From the NCBI RefSeq assembly GCF_001686925.1, contig NZ_LVEN01000008.1, forward strand, positions 1 to 64,000: a stretch of 64,000 bases of DNA, written 5' to 3'. Positions within the stretch are counted from its first letter, which is position 1; each line of letters starts with the position of its first letter. The notes below the pieces were generated by a model, which ran no database searches, had not been told where the DNA came from, and was given only the letters and a program-made list of their open reading frames with translations. Source of the stretch: Flavobacterium piscis. GTDB lineage: Bacteria > Bacteroidota > Bacteroidia > Flavobacteriales > Flavobacteriaceae. Below are positions 27,801-36,603 of this stretch, piece after piece. The position numbers and the translations under genes were made by a program.

Positions 27801-30491
27801 ATGAAAAAAATAACATTATTAGCCGTGATGATTTGTTGCTCAATGGCTTCAAATAATCTGCAAGCGCAGGAGTATTGGGATAAAATCAAAGCCGAAAAAT
27901 CGACATTGGAGATAGATAAAGGATTCATTAATGTAAGCACCAAATCATTTCAGCTGAAATTATTAAAATCATCTCAAACCGTAGCAGCTTTATCTCCTGT
28001 AACAGATAAAACCTTTGATTTTACTCCGGGTGAGCGACTTTCGATCAGGGACAAGGATGGACTTTACCAATTGGGAGATATTAATTTTAGAATTAAAGAT
28101 GCCAACGGAGCCTGGAAAAATTATTCGAGTGCTGCCAAACGTGCTTCGGTAAAAGAACTGTCGGTTTCAGGAACTAAATTGGCGGGGGCAGATCTTTCGA
28201 ATACATTTCCGGCCGGAACTCCGCTTAGCGTAAAACGTTATTACGAAGATAAAAACGGAGATTTAGTGATGCGTTTTGAAATTACAAATACTTCAGGCGC
28301 AGCAATAGAAATTGGAGCTTTAGGAATTCCTATGGTTTTTAATAATATTCTTGAAGGAAAATCACTGGATGAAACACATGCCCATAATGTGTTTTTTGAT
28401 CCGTACATTGGTAAAGATGCAGGTTATCTTGAAGTAAAAAGATTAAGCGGTCACGGTCCGGCATTATTATTACTTCCGGAAGAAAATATGCCATTTGAAG
28501 CTTATCGTCCGTTATTGGATGACGCTACGCCAAGAAGTATCGTTTTTGAAGGATTTCATGAATGGATGCCATTGAGTAAAGCCTATGCTGAGAATGAATG
28601 GAAATCAGCAGAACAATGGAATACTCCTTCTTCATTAACACTTCAGCCCGGAGCCTCTAAAAATTTCTCTTTGAAATTGGTATTGGTTGATGAAATTAAA
28701 AACATCCAGAAAACATTAATCGAAAAAGAACGCCCGGTAGCGATAGGAGTTCCCGGATATGTATTGCCGCAAGATGTAGATGGCCAGCTTTTTTTACAAT
28801 ATAAAAAAGCCGTTAAATCTTTTAAAATTGAACCGGAAGGTGCTTTGGCAATTGAGACAAAAGGAAAAAATGATAAAGGATATTTTCAATACAAAGTAAA
28901 CGGAAAAAAATGGGGCAGAGCCAGATTGACCGTGACTTATGAAGATGGTTTACAGCAAACTATTAATTATAAAGTAATAAAAGCTGAAAAAGATGTTGTG
29001 GCAGATTTTGGTCATTTCTCTACAACCGCGCAATGGTTTGATGAGAAAAATGATCCTTTTCACAGAAATCCTTCTGTAATTTCGTATGATTATGAAACTA
29101 AAAAACAAGTAAGTCAGGACAGTCGTGTATGGATTGCAGGTTTAAGTGACGAAGGTGGAGCAGGAGGCTGGTTGGGTGCTATTATGAAACAATTGATCGA
29201 ACCCAATAAAGAAGAAATAGTAAAACTAGAGCAATTTGTTGACAAAACATTGTGGGGCGGAATTCAATACAATACAGCAGATACGCTTAAATACGGTGTT
29301 AAAAAGAGTGTTTTTTATTACGAACCTACGTTAATGCCGGACGGAACGTACAGTAAAGATGTAAATTACAAAACATGGGCTGCATGGGACAAAAAAGGAT
29401 CTGATGATCCGGGAAGATCATACAATTACCCACACGTTGCCGCTGCACACTGGACGATGTATCGTTTGGCCAGATACCACAAAGGTTTGGTCACAAATCA
29501 CAGTTGGGACTGGTATTTAAAAAATGCTTACGAAACGAGTATCGCAATGACAACACTGGCGCCTTATTATGCACAATTTGGACAAATGGAAGGAACAGTT
29601 TTTTTATTGATTTTAAAAGATCTAAAAACCGAAGGATATACAGAAATGGCTAATAATCTGGAAGCTAAAATGAAAGCAAGAGCTGATCATTGGAGAACGC
29701 TAAATTATCCTTTTGGAAGCGAAATGCCTTGGGATTCTACAGGTCAGGAAGAAGTATATATGTGGTCAGATTATTTTGGATACAATGACAAAGCAAAGAT
29801 CACGCTGGATGCCATTTTAGCCTATATGCCAACAATGCCTAACTGGGCTTATAACGGAAACGCGCGCAGGTATTGGGACTTTTTGTATGGAGGAAAATTA
29901 TCAAGAGTAGAGCGTCAGATTCATCATTATGGTTCAGCGTTGAATGCAATACCGGTTTTGGAACAATTCAGAAAAACACCTGAAGATTTTCATTTACTAA
30001 AAGTTGGTTACGGCGGATTATTAGGCGGAATTTCGAATATTACCGAGGATGGTTTCGGCCCATCTGCTTTTCACTCTTATCCTGAAACGCTTAGAATCGA
30101 CTATTTATCTGGGGATTATGGTTCCGGATTCTTTGGTTATGCGGTAAATACAGCTACTTTTATAACCAATGAAAAAGACTTAGGCTGGCTGGCTTTTGGA
30201 GGAAACTTAAAAGAAAAAGGCGATGAAGTTGAAGTAGAAATTACAACAGCAGCTAAATCTAAAGTATTCATTGGGGCAAAAAAAATGTGGCTGACATTAG
30301 ATGCAGGAACATTCAATAAAGTAAGCTACAATACCAAAACAGGTGAAGTAAAAATTACTTTAGATCCTAAAACAGCGTATACGCCTGATGCTTATTTAAG
30401 AATAGATCAAGAGGTAAAATTACCTTACGAAAAAGTAAGAGGAGCGTATAAAATTGCGTTGAAAACAAAAGCAATTCAAATTAAATTATAA
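27801..30491 (+). CDS. DUF5695-like secreted protein, putative glycosidase
   Basis: An 896-residue protein with a signal peptide (to about residue 22, LQAQE). The first 300 residues look like a beta-sandwich (FEITNTSGAAIEIGALGIP). The C-terminal half is helical and rich in aromatic residues (YPHVAAAHWTMYRLARYHKG, WDWYLKNAYETSIAM, YMWSDYFGYN, NARRYWDFLYGG), suggesting an (alpha/alpha) barrel as in many glycosidases. I recognise it only as resembling DUF5695 proteins and cannot name catalytic residues. It is 2 bp from the GH42 gene, so the two are almost surely co-translated. A carbohydrate-active role on the arabinose or galactose side chains is inferred from these neighbours only. Confidence 0.6.
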   Translation: MKKITLLAVMICCSMASNNLQAQEYWDKIKAEKSTLEIDKGFINVSTKSFQLKLLKSSQTVAALSPVTDKTFDFTPGERLSIRDKDGLYQLGDINFRIKDANGAWKNYSSAAKRASVKELSVSGTKLAGADLSNTFPAGTPLSVKRYYEDKNGDLVMRFEITNTSGAAIEIGALGIPMVFNNILEGKSLDETHAHNVFFDPYIGKDAGYLEVKRLSGHGPALLLLPEENMPFEAYRPLLDDATPRSIVFEGFHEWMPLSKAYAENEWKSAEQWNTPSSLTLQPGASKNFSLKLVLVDEIKNIQKTLIEKERPVAIGVPGYVLPQDVDGQLFLQYKKAVKSFKIEPEGALAIETKGKNDKGYFQYKVNGKKWGRARLTVTYEDGLQQTINYKVIKAEKDVVADFGHFSTTAQWFDEKNDPFHRNPSVISYDYETKKQVSQDSRVWIAGLSDEGGAGGWLGAIMKQLIEPNKEEIVKLEQFVDKTLWGGIQYNTADTLKYGVKKSVFYYEPTLMPDGTYSKDVNYKTWAAWDKKGSDDPGRSYNYPHVAAAHWTMYRLARYHKGLVTNHSWDWYLKNAYETSIAMTTLAPYYAQFGQMEGTVFLLILKDLKTEGYTEMANNLEAKMKARADHWRTLNYPFGSEMPWDSTGQEEVYMWSDYFGYNDKAKITLDAILAYMPTMPNWAYNGNARRYWDFLYGGKLSRVERQIHHYGSALNAIPVLEQFRKTPEDFHLLKVGYGGLLGGISNITEDGFGPSAFHSYPETLRIDYLSGDYGSGFFGYAVNTATFITNEKDLGWLAFGGNLKEKGDEVEVEITTAAKSKVFIGAKKMWLTLDAGTFNKVSYNTKTGEVKITLDPKTAYTPDAYLRIDQEVKLPYEKVRGAYKIALKTKAIQIKL

Positions 30492-30493
30492 GA

Positions 30494-32593
30494 ATGAAAC
30501 AGTCATCAAAACATCTTTTCAAAAAACTGCTATTTGTTTTATTCGGAATAGCAGCGAGTTTAAATTCCATTGCACAAAATTTCGATAAATTTTTTCCCAA
30601 AAAAGACCTGACCACAGTAGGGGTATATTATTATCCGGAACATTGGGATCAGAGTCAATGGGATCGTGATTTGAAAAAAATTGCCGAAATGGGTTTCGAA
30701 TTTACCCATTTTGGAGAATTTGCCTGGGCACAATTAGAACCACAGGAAGGTGTTTATGATTTTAAATGGCTGGATAAAGCGGTTGAAATTGCTGCAAAAT
30801 ATAAGTTAAAAATTATTATGTGTACATCGACAGCAACTCCTCCGGTATGGCTTGTTCGCCAGCATCCGGATGTTCTTGCTACTTATGAAGATGGTACGAA
30901 AACCGATCATGGTTCGAGACAACACGCATCGTTTTCAAGTAATTATTATCGTTCTTATTCTTTAAAAATGATCGGGGAATTGGCCAAAAGATATGGTAAT
31001 AATAAAAACATTATTGGCTGGCAGGTTGACAACGAACCGTCCCGCTTTCTGGATTATGGTGCAGATGCGCAAAATCGCTATCGCAATTGGTTACAAACAA
31101 AATATAAAACCATTGATGCCTTAAATCAGTCTTGGGGAAACAATTTCTGGAGTGGCACTTATTCTGACTTTAGTCAAATTAATATTCCGTTGCATAAAGA
31201 ATGGGGAATGAACCTGCATTCGCAATTAGATCATTATCGATTTGCTGATGAGGAAACGGCTACTTTTCTGGATAGTCAGGCAGTTACCATAAGAAAATTG
31301 GTAAGTAAAGACCAATGGATTACGTCTAACTACAGATCCAACTACGATGAAAGTTTCGTTGGAATGTCTAAAGAATTGGATTTTGATTGTTACACAAGAT
31401 ATTTGGTCTACGGAGGAAGTTTAGGAGTAGGTTCAAAAGGATATCGTTTAGGCGATTATACCAGTATTGGTATGTCGAATGACTTTTTTCGCCCTTTAAA
31501 AGGAATGTATGGTTGTATGGAATTACAGCCGGGACAAGTAAACTGGGGCAGTATTAACCCGCAACCGTTGCCGGGAAGTGTTCGCATGTGGTTGTGGCAT
31601 GTTTTTGCCGGCGGAAGTAAATTTGCGTGTACCTATCGTTTTCGAGCGCCTTTATACGGTTATGAGCAATTTCATTACGGTATTGTAGGTACCGATGGTG
31701 TAACGCCAACGGTAGGTGGTAATGAATTTGGTCAGTTTATAAAAGAAATTGATACGCTGCGAAAAAAGTATGATGCTAAGGCAACATTGCCGGATTATTA
31801 TGTAAAGCGAAAAACAGGAATTCTGTTCAATCCGGATAATGTAATGGGCATTGAATTAAACAAGCAAACAAAAGAGTGGAATACTATTGGACACTTTTTA
31901 AAATATTACAGAGCGACGAAATCTTTTGGTGCTCCGGTAGACTTTGTTCGCGACACTACTAATTTTTCTAAATATCCTTTTTTGATAGTACCTGCTTATC
32001 AGATGATTGATCAAAAAATGATTGATAAACTAACCTTGTATGCAAAAAACGGAGGGAATTTAATCCTAAGTTGCCGATCCGGAATTCAAAACCGTCAGGG
32101 ACATCTTTGGGAAGCAAAGTTTTATGAACCTATGTGGAATTTAATAGGTTCTCAAATAGAATCATATGATTTACTAATGCCGCAATCTCCGGGTGTTATT
32201 AAATTTAATAATCAGGAATTTGCCTGGACCAGTTGGGGAGATTTATTAAAACCAAATAAAGAAACCGAAGTTTGGGCCACCTACGATGGCGATTTTTATG
32301 CCGGAACACCTGCGATTATTTCGCGTAATTTAGGTAAAGGAACTGTAACTTATATTGGTGTAGATTCTAAAAACGGTGAACTTGAAAAACAGGTATTAAG
32401 AAAGTTGTACCAAAAACAAAATGCCCTGATAGAAAATTATCCTGAAGGAATTATGGTTGAATATCGCGACGGATTTGGTATTGCAGTCAATTATTCTGAT
32501 AAGTTTTATAATATGAATTTACCGGAAAAAGCAAAAGTTATTATTGGCAACAAAGCAATAAAAACCGCGGATGTATTGGTTTGGAAATATTAA
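30494..32593 (+). CDS. GH42 beta-galactosidase-like enzyme (exported)
   Basis: A 699-residue enzyme with a signal peptide (to about residue 27, NSIAQN). The GH42 TIM barrel is clear: GVYYYPEHWD near the start, acid/base Glu181 in GWQVDNEPSR and nucleophile Glu343 in MELQPGQVNWG. A trimerisation-like Rossmann domain follows (about 410-600; FLIVPAYQMID, GGNLILSCRSG), then a short C-terminal beta domain. GH42 members release terminal beta-galactose or, in some cases, alpha-L-arabinopyranose. It starts 2 bp after the DUF5695-like gene. In a glycoprotein-degrading locus it could remove beta-galactosyl residues of arabinogalactan. Confidence 0.88.
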   Translation: MKQSSKHLFKKLLFVLFGIAASLNSIAQNFDKFFPKKDLTTVGVYYYPEHWDQSQWDRDLKKIAEMGFEFTHFGEFAWAQLEPQEGVYDFKWLDKAVEIAAKYKLKIIMCTSTATPPVWLVRQHPDVLATYEDGTKTDHGSRQHASFSSNYYRSYSLKMIGELAKRYGNNKNIIGWQVDNEPSRFLDYGADAQNRYRNWLQTKYKTIDALNQSWGNNFWSGTYSDFSQINIPLHKEWGMNLHSQLDHYRFADEETATFLDSQAVTIRKLVSKDQWITSNYRSNYDESFVGMSKELDFDCYTRYLVYGGSLGVGSKGYRLGDYTSIGMSNDFFRPLKGMYGCMELQPGQVNWGSINPQPLPGSVRMWLWHVFAGGSKFACTYRFRAPLYGYEQFHYGIVGTDGVTPTVGGNEFGQFIKEIDTLRKKYDAKATLPDYYVKRKTGILFNPDNVMGIELNKQTKEWNTIGHFLKYYRATKSFGAPVDFVRDTTNFSKYPFLIVPAYQMIDQKMIDKLTLYAKNGGNLILSCRSGIQNRQGHLWEAKFYEPMWNLIGSQIESYDLLMPQSPGVIKFNNQEFAWTSWGDLLKPNKETEVWATYDGDFYAGTPAIISRNLGKGTVTYIGVDSKNGELEKQVLRKLYQKQNALIENYPEGIMVEYRDGFGIAVNYSDKFYNMNLPEKAKVIIGNKAIKTADVLVWKY

Positions 32594-32712
32594 TAGAATT
32601 CATTGATTGTGAATTGTCAGGCTGCGCGTCGCTAGACTTAGGGAGAAGTCCCGCTTGTTAAAAGAGAAACATCTTTTTTTATTAAAAAAACTATGTTGCT
32701 ACGCGTTTAAAA

Positions 32713-32879
32713 TTTTCTCTCGCAGATTTGGCAGATTTAACATATTTTTTTAAAATTAATTACTGTAGATATAGTTACTGAGCTGTCAAAAAAAGGCTTA
32801 ATTCTTTTTATATATTTTTAAGAAATGTAAACAAGAGTTTATAAAAAAATCTGCTAAATCTGCCAAATCTGCGAGAAAA
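32713..32879. repeat. CTCGCAGATTTGGCAGATTT inverted repeat, copy 3
   Basis: The left arm (32713-32738) and right arm (32856-32879) are inverted complements. The loop is AT-rich. With a fragment of a GTCAGGCTGCGCGTCGCTAG repeat near 32615-32655, it fills the 386-bp gap between the GH42 and GH43 genes. No promoter was identified. Confidence 0.75.
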
Positions 32880-32979
32880 TAAAATACTGCATTTGCAAAT
32901 CAATAATGAATTGCTGTCTCAAAAAATCATATCCAACGTTTAAAATAAACAAAAACTCTTCAAATAAATAATAACTACA

Positions 32980-35124
32980 ATGCTGAAAAAGAAACTATTT
33001 TACAGTCTTATCATACTTGTTTTTACAGGAACTGTTTTTGCTCAAAAAGATATCCCTGTAAACACGCCGGGAGCCGGAAATCCTATTTTGCCGGGTTGGT
33101 TTGCTGATCCTACCATTAAAAAGTTTGGCGATATTTATTATATCTATGCCACGACAGATAATGAAATGCTGGCATCGGGCGCACCTACAGTCTGGTATAG
33201 TAAAGACTTCAAGAATTGGGTCAATTATATCATGGAAATACCATCATTTTCAGCAAAATCAATTACAAATTTTTGGGCTCCGGATATTGTAGAAGGAGAC
33301 GATGGTAAATACTATCTGTATTTTGGAAATTGCGAAATAGGCTGTAATATTTACGGCTATGTTTCAGACACGCCTGTTGGGCCTTGGAAAAAATTAAGCG
33401 AAAAGGATATTCCCGTAATTTCAAACGGATATCCACGAGAAGGTTATCCGTCTCTGGATGCTCAGTTTTTCAAAGACACCGATGGTAAAATTTACGGGTA
33501 TTGGGGAACATGGGTACATTATAACGGAGGATATGCAGTGGGTGAATTAAACAAAAAAACAATGGGAGAAATGGTACATTCTACCAATATTCCGCTTGCG
33601 CAAACTCCCGCGCCGTTTGAAGCTGCCTATATGATGAAAAAAGGTTCTAAATACATTTTAATGTATTCCGGAGCTTCTTGTCACGACGAAACTTATAATG
33701 TTCGCTATTCGTATTCTGATTCTCCTTACGGCCCTTTTACTCCGGGGAAAAACAATCCTATTTTGAGTACCAATGAAGATCAAACCGTTCATGGTCCGGG
33801 TCATCACTCTGTTCTGAAAGAAAATGATGATTATTACATCGTGTATCATAAACACGATTATCCTATGACAAGAGGAGGTTTGGCGAGACAGGTTTGTATT
33901 GATAAAATGATTTTTGAAAATGATTCTACCATACAAAAAGTAGTGCCTACAAGTAAAGGTATAAGTGATCTTGTGAAATCAATTGTACCAAAGGATATTG
34001 CTTTCGGATCAAAAACAACAGCATCATCTTATTATCATTTAAAATCGACTCAATACGATTACGAGTATAAAGCTTCTTACGCTACAGATGATAATAATGC
34101 CACGATGTGGAAAGCGGCGAATAATACGACACCTGAAGACTTAACCATCGATTTGGGAACCGTTCAAACCATAAAAAGAATAATGACGCAATTTGAATTT
34201 GCGAGTTACTATTACCAATACAAACTGGAATATTCTTCAAACGGAAAAAACTGGTTTCTGTATGCTGATCAATCTAAAAACCGTACTGCGGGAAGTCCAA
34301 TGATTGATGATAATGATGTAAAAGCCCGTTATATCAAACTCACCGTTTTGGGTACAGAAAAAGTGGGACTTTACCCTGCAGTCTGGAACATAAAAGTGTA
34401 TAGTTCTTTATTTGATCTTCCTTTACCATTAAAAAACGTAACATCGAAAACACTTCCTGCAGTAAAAAGCACTAAGAAATTAATAGTTGATCTTGATGCA
34501 AGCAAAATTTCAGATAGTTCATCCTTAAATACAATTTCGAATAAAGGTTCGATTGGCGGAACTTTCACAAAAAGCGGAGATATATCATTAGAAAAACCAG
34601 ACGGCATTAAAGCTTTTCATTTTAAAAACGGAGCATTGACATTAGATAAGCCAGTTCCGAAATCTTTAGCATGGAATGGCTCATATACAGTGGCAACCTG
34701 GGTTAAAAATCCTGATGTTGCCAAAGAAGGAGAAATTCTGGCATCATGGTGTGATCGAAACGAATTTAATTTAGCCAATTCGTACAATGCTTTGGCTTAT
34801 AATAGCAGCAACTACGGAGCTGCACCGCATCTGGACGGACATTTTGATATGCGTTACAATACGATTCCGGAGGCCAATAAATGGCATTATATCGTGCTGA
34901 CATTTGATGGTGTGGTAGAAAAAATATATGTAGATGGAGTTTTGGATAATTCGCAAAATATGCTGCTATCGTCTGCCATTGAAAAAGCAAAAATTATCAT
35001 TGGAGCTTCAGATATTGGAGAAAATTTCTCTGGTTTTATGGCTTCTTTGCGTTTGTACGATTATGCACTTGATCAAAAAGGTGTATTGGAATTAATGAAA
35101 CAGACGAAACCTAAAAGAGAATAA
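32980..35124 (+). CDS. GH43 glycosidase with F5/8C (discoidin) and LamG domains
   Basis: A 714-residue secreted enzyme. Signal peptide (about 1-22), GH43 five-blade propeller (about 30-325), discoidin-like CBM32 domain (about 335-475; ATDDNNATMWKA, RYIKLTVLG) and LamG domain (about 500-705; WHYIVLTFDGVVEKIYVDG). GH43 catalytic residues are visible: general base Asp43 in GWFADPTI, pKa-setting Asp160 in PSLDAQFF and acid Glu214 in APFEAAYM. GH43 contains alpha-L-arabinofuranosidases, beta-xylosidases and exo-beta-1,3-galactanases; the last usually lack the standard base Asp, so arabinofuranosidase is more likely here. The M24 peptidase gene follows after 45 bp. Confidence 0.87.
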   Translation: MLKKKLFYSLIILVFTGTVFAQKDIPVNTPGAGNPILPGWFADPTIKKFGDIYYIYATTDNEMLASGAPTVWYSKDFKNWVNYIMEIPSFSAKSITNFWAPDIVEGDDGKYYLYFGNCEIGCNIYGYVSDTPVGPWKKLSEKDIPVISNGYPREGYPSLDAQFFKDTDGKIYGYWGTWVHYNGGYAVGELNKKTMGEMVHSTNIPLAQTPAPFEAAYMMKKGSKYILMYSGASCHDETYNVRYSYSDSPYGPFTPGKNNPILSTNEDQTVHGPGHHSVLKENDDYYIVYHKHDYPMTRGGLARQVCIDKMIFENDSTIQKVVPTSKGISDLVKSIVPKDIAFGSKTTASSYYHLKSTQYDYEYKASYATDDNNATMWKAANNTTPEDLTIDLGTVQTIKRIMTQFEFASYYYQYKLEYSSNGKNWFLYADQSKNRTAGSPMIDDNDVKARYIKLTVLGTEKVGLYPAVWNIKVYSSLFDLPLPLKNVTSKTLPAVKSTKKLIVDLDASKISDSSSLNTISNKGSIGGTFTKSGDISLEKPDGIKAFHFKNGALTLDKPVPKSLAWNGSYTVATWVKNPDVAKEGEILASWCDRNEFNLANSYNALAYNSSNYGAAPHLDGHFDMRYNTIPEANKWHYIVLTFDGVVEKIYVDGVLDNSQNMLLSSAIEKAKIIIGASDIGENFSGFMASLRLYDYALDQKGVLELMKQTKPKRE

Positions 35125-35169
35125 CCAATATTGATTAATTTAGCTTTTCATTATAAAAATAATTAGAAG

Positions 35170-36381
35170 ATGACAATAGGTATAGGCGGTTCTACTGCTG
35201 CAATCGAATTAGAAAAAATAGAAAACAGAACTCAGGATGTACAGCCAATTCAGTTGGAGGAATATCTGGAACGCATCAAAAAGGCAACTGGCTTGATGAA
35301 AGAGCTTTCTGTTCAGGCACTTTATCTGAATGCGGGAACGAACCTGTATTATTTTACAGGAACGAAGTGGAATGCTTCTGAAAGAATGGTTGGCGCTTTA
35401 TTATTTAATGATGGCTCTTTAGAATATATAGTGCCAAAATTTGAAGAAGGTACTTTTAAAAAATACATGAAAGTTCAGGCCAATATTAATTGTTGGGAAG
35501 AACATGAATCGCCCTATATTTTATTCGGAAAATTATTGAATGATAAAAGCACTGAATACGGCAGAATTGCAATTGATGAATCTTCGCCTTATTTTTTAGT
35601 TGATGGAGTTTCAAAAGCCAATACGTCATACACTTTTATAAACGCACAAGAGATTACAGCCGCTTGTAGAATGCAAAAATCTAAAAATGAAATTGCCATT
35701 ATTCAAAAAGCAAAAGACATTACGATGGAGGTTCAGCGCGCTGCTGCTAAAATTTTAAGACCCGGAATTTCAGTTGATGAAGTGGTTGATTTTATTCATA
35801 AAGCACACATTAATGCCGGAATATCTTCGGGTTCTTACTTCTGTATTGTTTTATTTGCCGATGATACACAATATCCTCATGGCGTTTCGGTTCCTCAGCC
35901 TTTAAAAGAAAATGATGCTGTAATCGTAGATACAGGCTGTAGATTAGAGGGTTATCTTTCTGATATTACAAGATCTTATGCATACGGAACTCCTTCTGAA
36001 GAATACAGAACTATTTGGAATCTAGAGCAAAAAGTTCAATTTGCTGCTTTTGAAGCGGCTAATATCGATGCTTCCTGCGGATCAGTAGATGACGCGGCGA
36101 GGAAAACTTTGGCGGAAGCCGGATTAAGCCCTGACTATGATTTACCGGGATTGCCCCACAGAGTAGGGCACGGAACCGGATTAGACATTCATGAATTCCC
36201 GTATTTAGTACGCGGAAGCGAAATAAAATTAAAGGAAGGAATGGTCGTGAGCAACGAACCTATGATTTGTATTCCGGGGAAATTTGGAATCAGACACGAA
36301 GATCATTTTTACATGACCGAAAACGGGGCAAAGTGGTTTACTGAGCCAATGCATAGTGTTGATAATCCTTTTGGATATTAA
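35170..36381 (+). CDS. M24 family Xaa-Pro aminopeptidase-like metallopeptidase
   Basis: A 403-residue cytoplasmic protein (no signal peptide). The creatinase-like N-terminal domain covers about 25-170; the C-terminal pita-bread domain shows all five metal ligands: Asp254 (VDTGC), Asp265 (LSDITR), His334 (GHGTGLDIHE), Glu363 (SNEPM) and Glu377 (RHEDH). M24B enzymes of this type remove the N-terminal residue before proline or cleave Xaa-Pro dipeptides. Intracellular Xaa-Pro or Xaa-Hyp cleavage would supply free hydroxyproline to the epimerase pathway. It sits between GH43 and GH36 genes, 45 bp after the former, so glycosidases and peptidases are interleaved in the same transcription direction. 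Confidence 0.9.
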   Translation: MTIGIGGSTAAIELEKIENRTQDVQPIQLEEYLERIKKATGLMKELSVQALYLNAGTNLYYFTGTKWNASERMVGALLFNDGSLEYIVPKFEEGTFKKYMKVQANINCWEEHESPYILFGKLLNDKSTEYGRIAIDESSPYFLVDGVSKANTSYTFINAQEITAACRMQKSKNEIAIIQKAKDITMEVQRAAAKILRPGISVDEVVDFIHKAHINAGISSGSYFCIVLFADDTQYPHGVSVPQPLKENDAVIVDTGCRLEGYLSDITRSYAYGTPSEEYRTIWNLEQKVQFAAFEAANIDASCGSVDDAARKTLAEAGLSPDYDLPGLPHRVGHGTGLDIHEFPYLVRGSEIKLKEGMVVSNEPMICIPGKFGIRHEDHFYMTENGAKWFTEPMHSVDNPFGY

Positions 36382-36410
36382 ATTTTACGGATATAAGTCC
36401 TGTGTTTCAT

Positions 36411-36550
36411 TCTCTCGCAGATTTAGCAGATTTGGCAGATTTATTTTGTAAGCTTCTATTTTATTTCTAAGATATAGTGCTGAAGTTTTGTGATAGATTT
36501 TTTAGATATATCAAAAAGAATAAAAAAAGAATCTGCCAAATCTGCGAGAA
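36411..36550. repeat. CTCGCAGATTT inverted repeat, copy 4
   Basis: The left arm at 36411-36442 carries three GCAGATTT-type units; the right arm is at 36530-36550. It fills the 222-bp gap before the GH36 gene. A weak, degraded match to the shared regulatory element lies in its loop (36470-36496), without a -7 box at the expected position. Confidence 0.75.
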
Positions 36551-36603
36551 GATTAGAATTATTGTAATAAAATCTCGAAAGATTAATTTAAAAAATAAAA
36601 AAA

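Noticed and set aside
36470..36496. Weak match to the shared regulatory element before GH36
   Set aside because: Only 8 of 13 and 4 of 6 positions match and there is no -7 box at the required distance.
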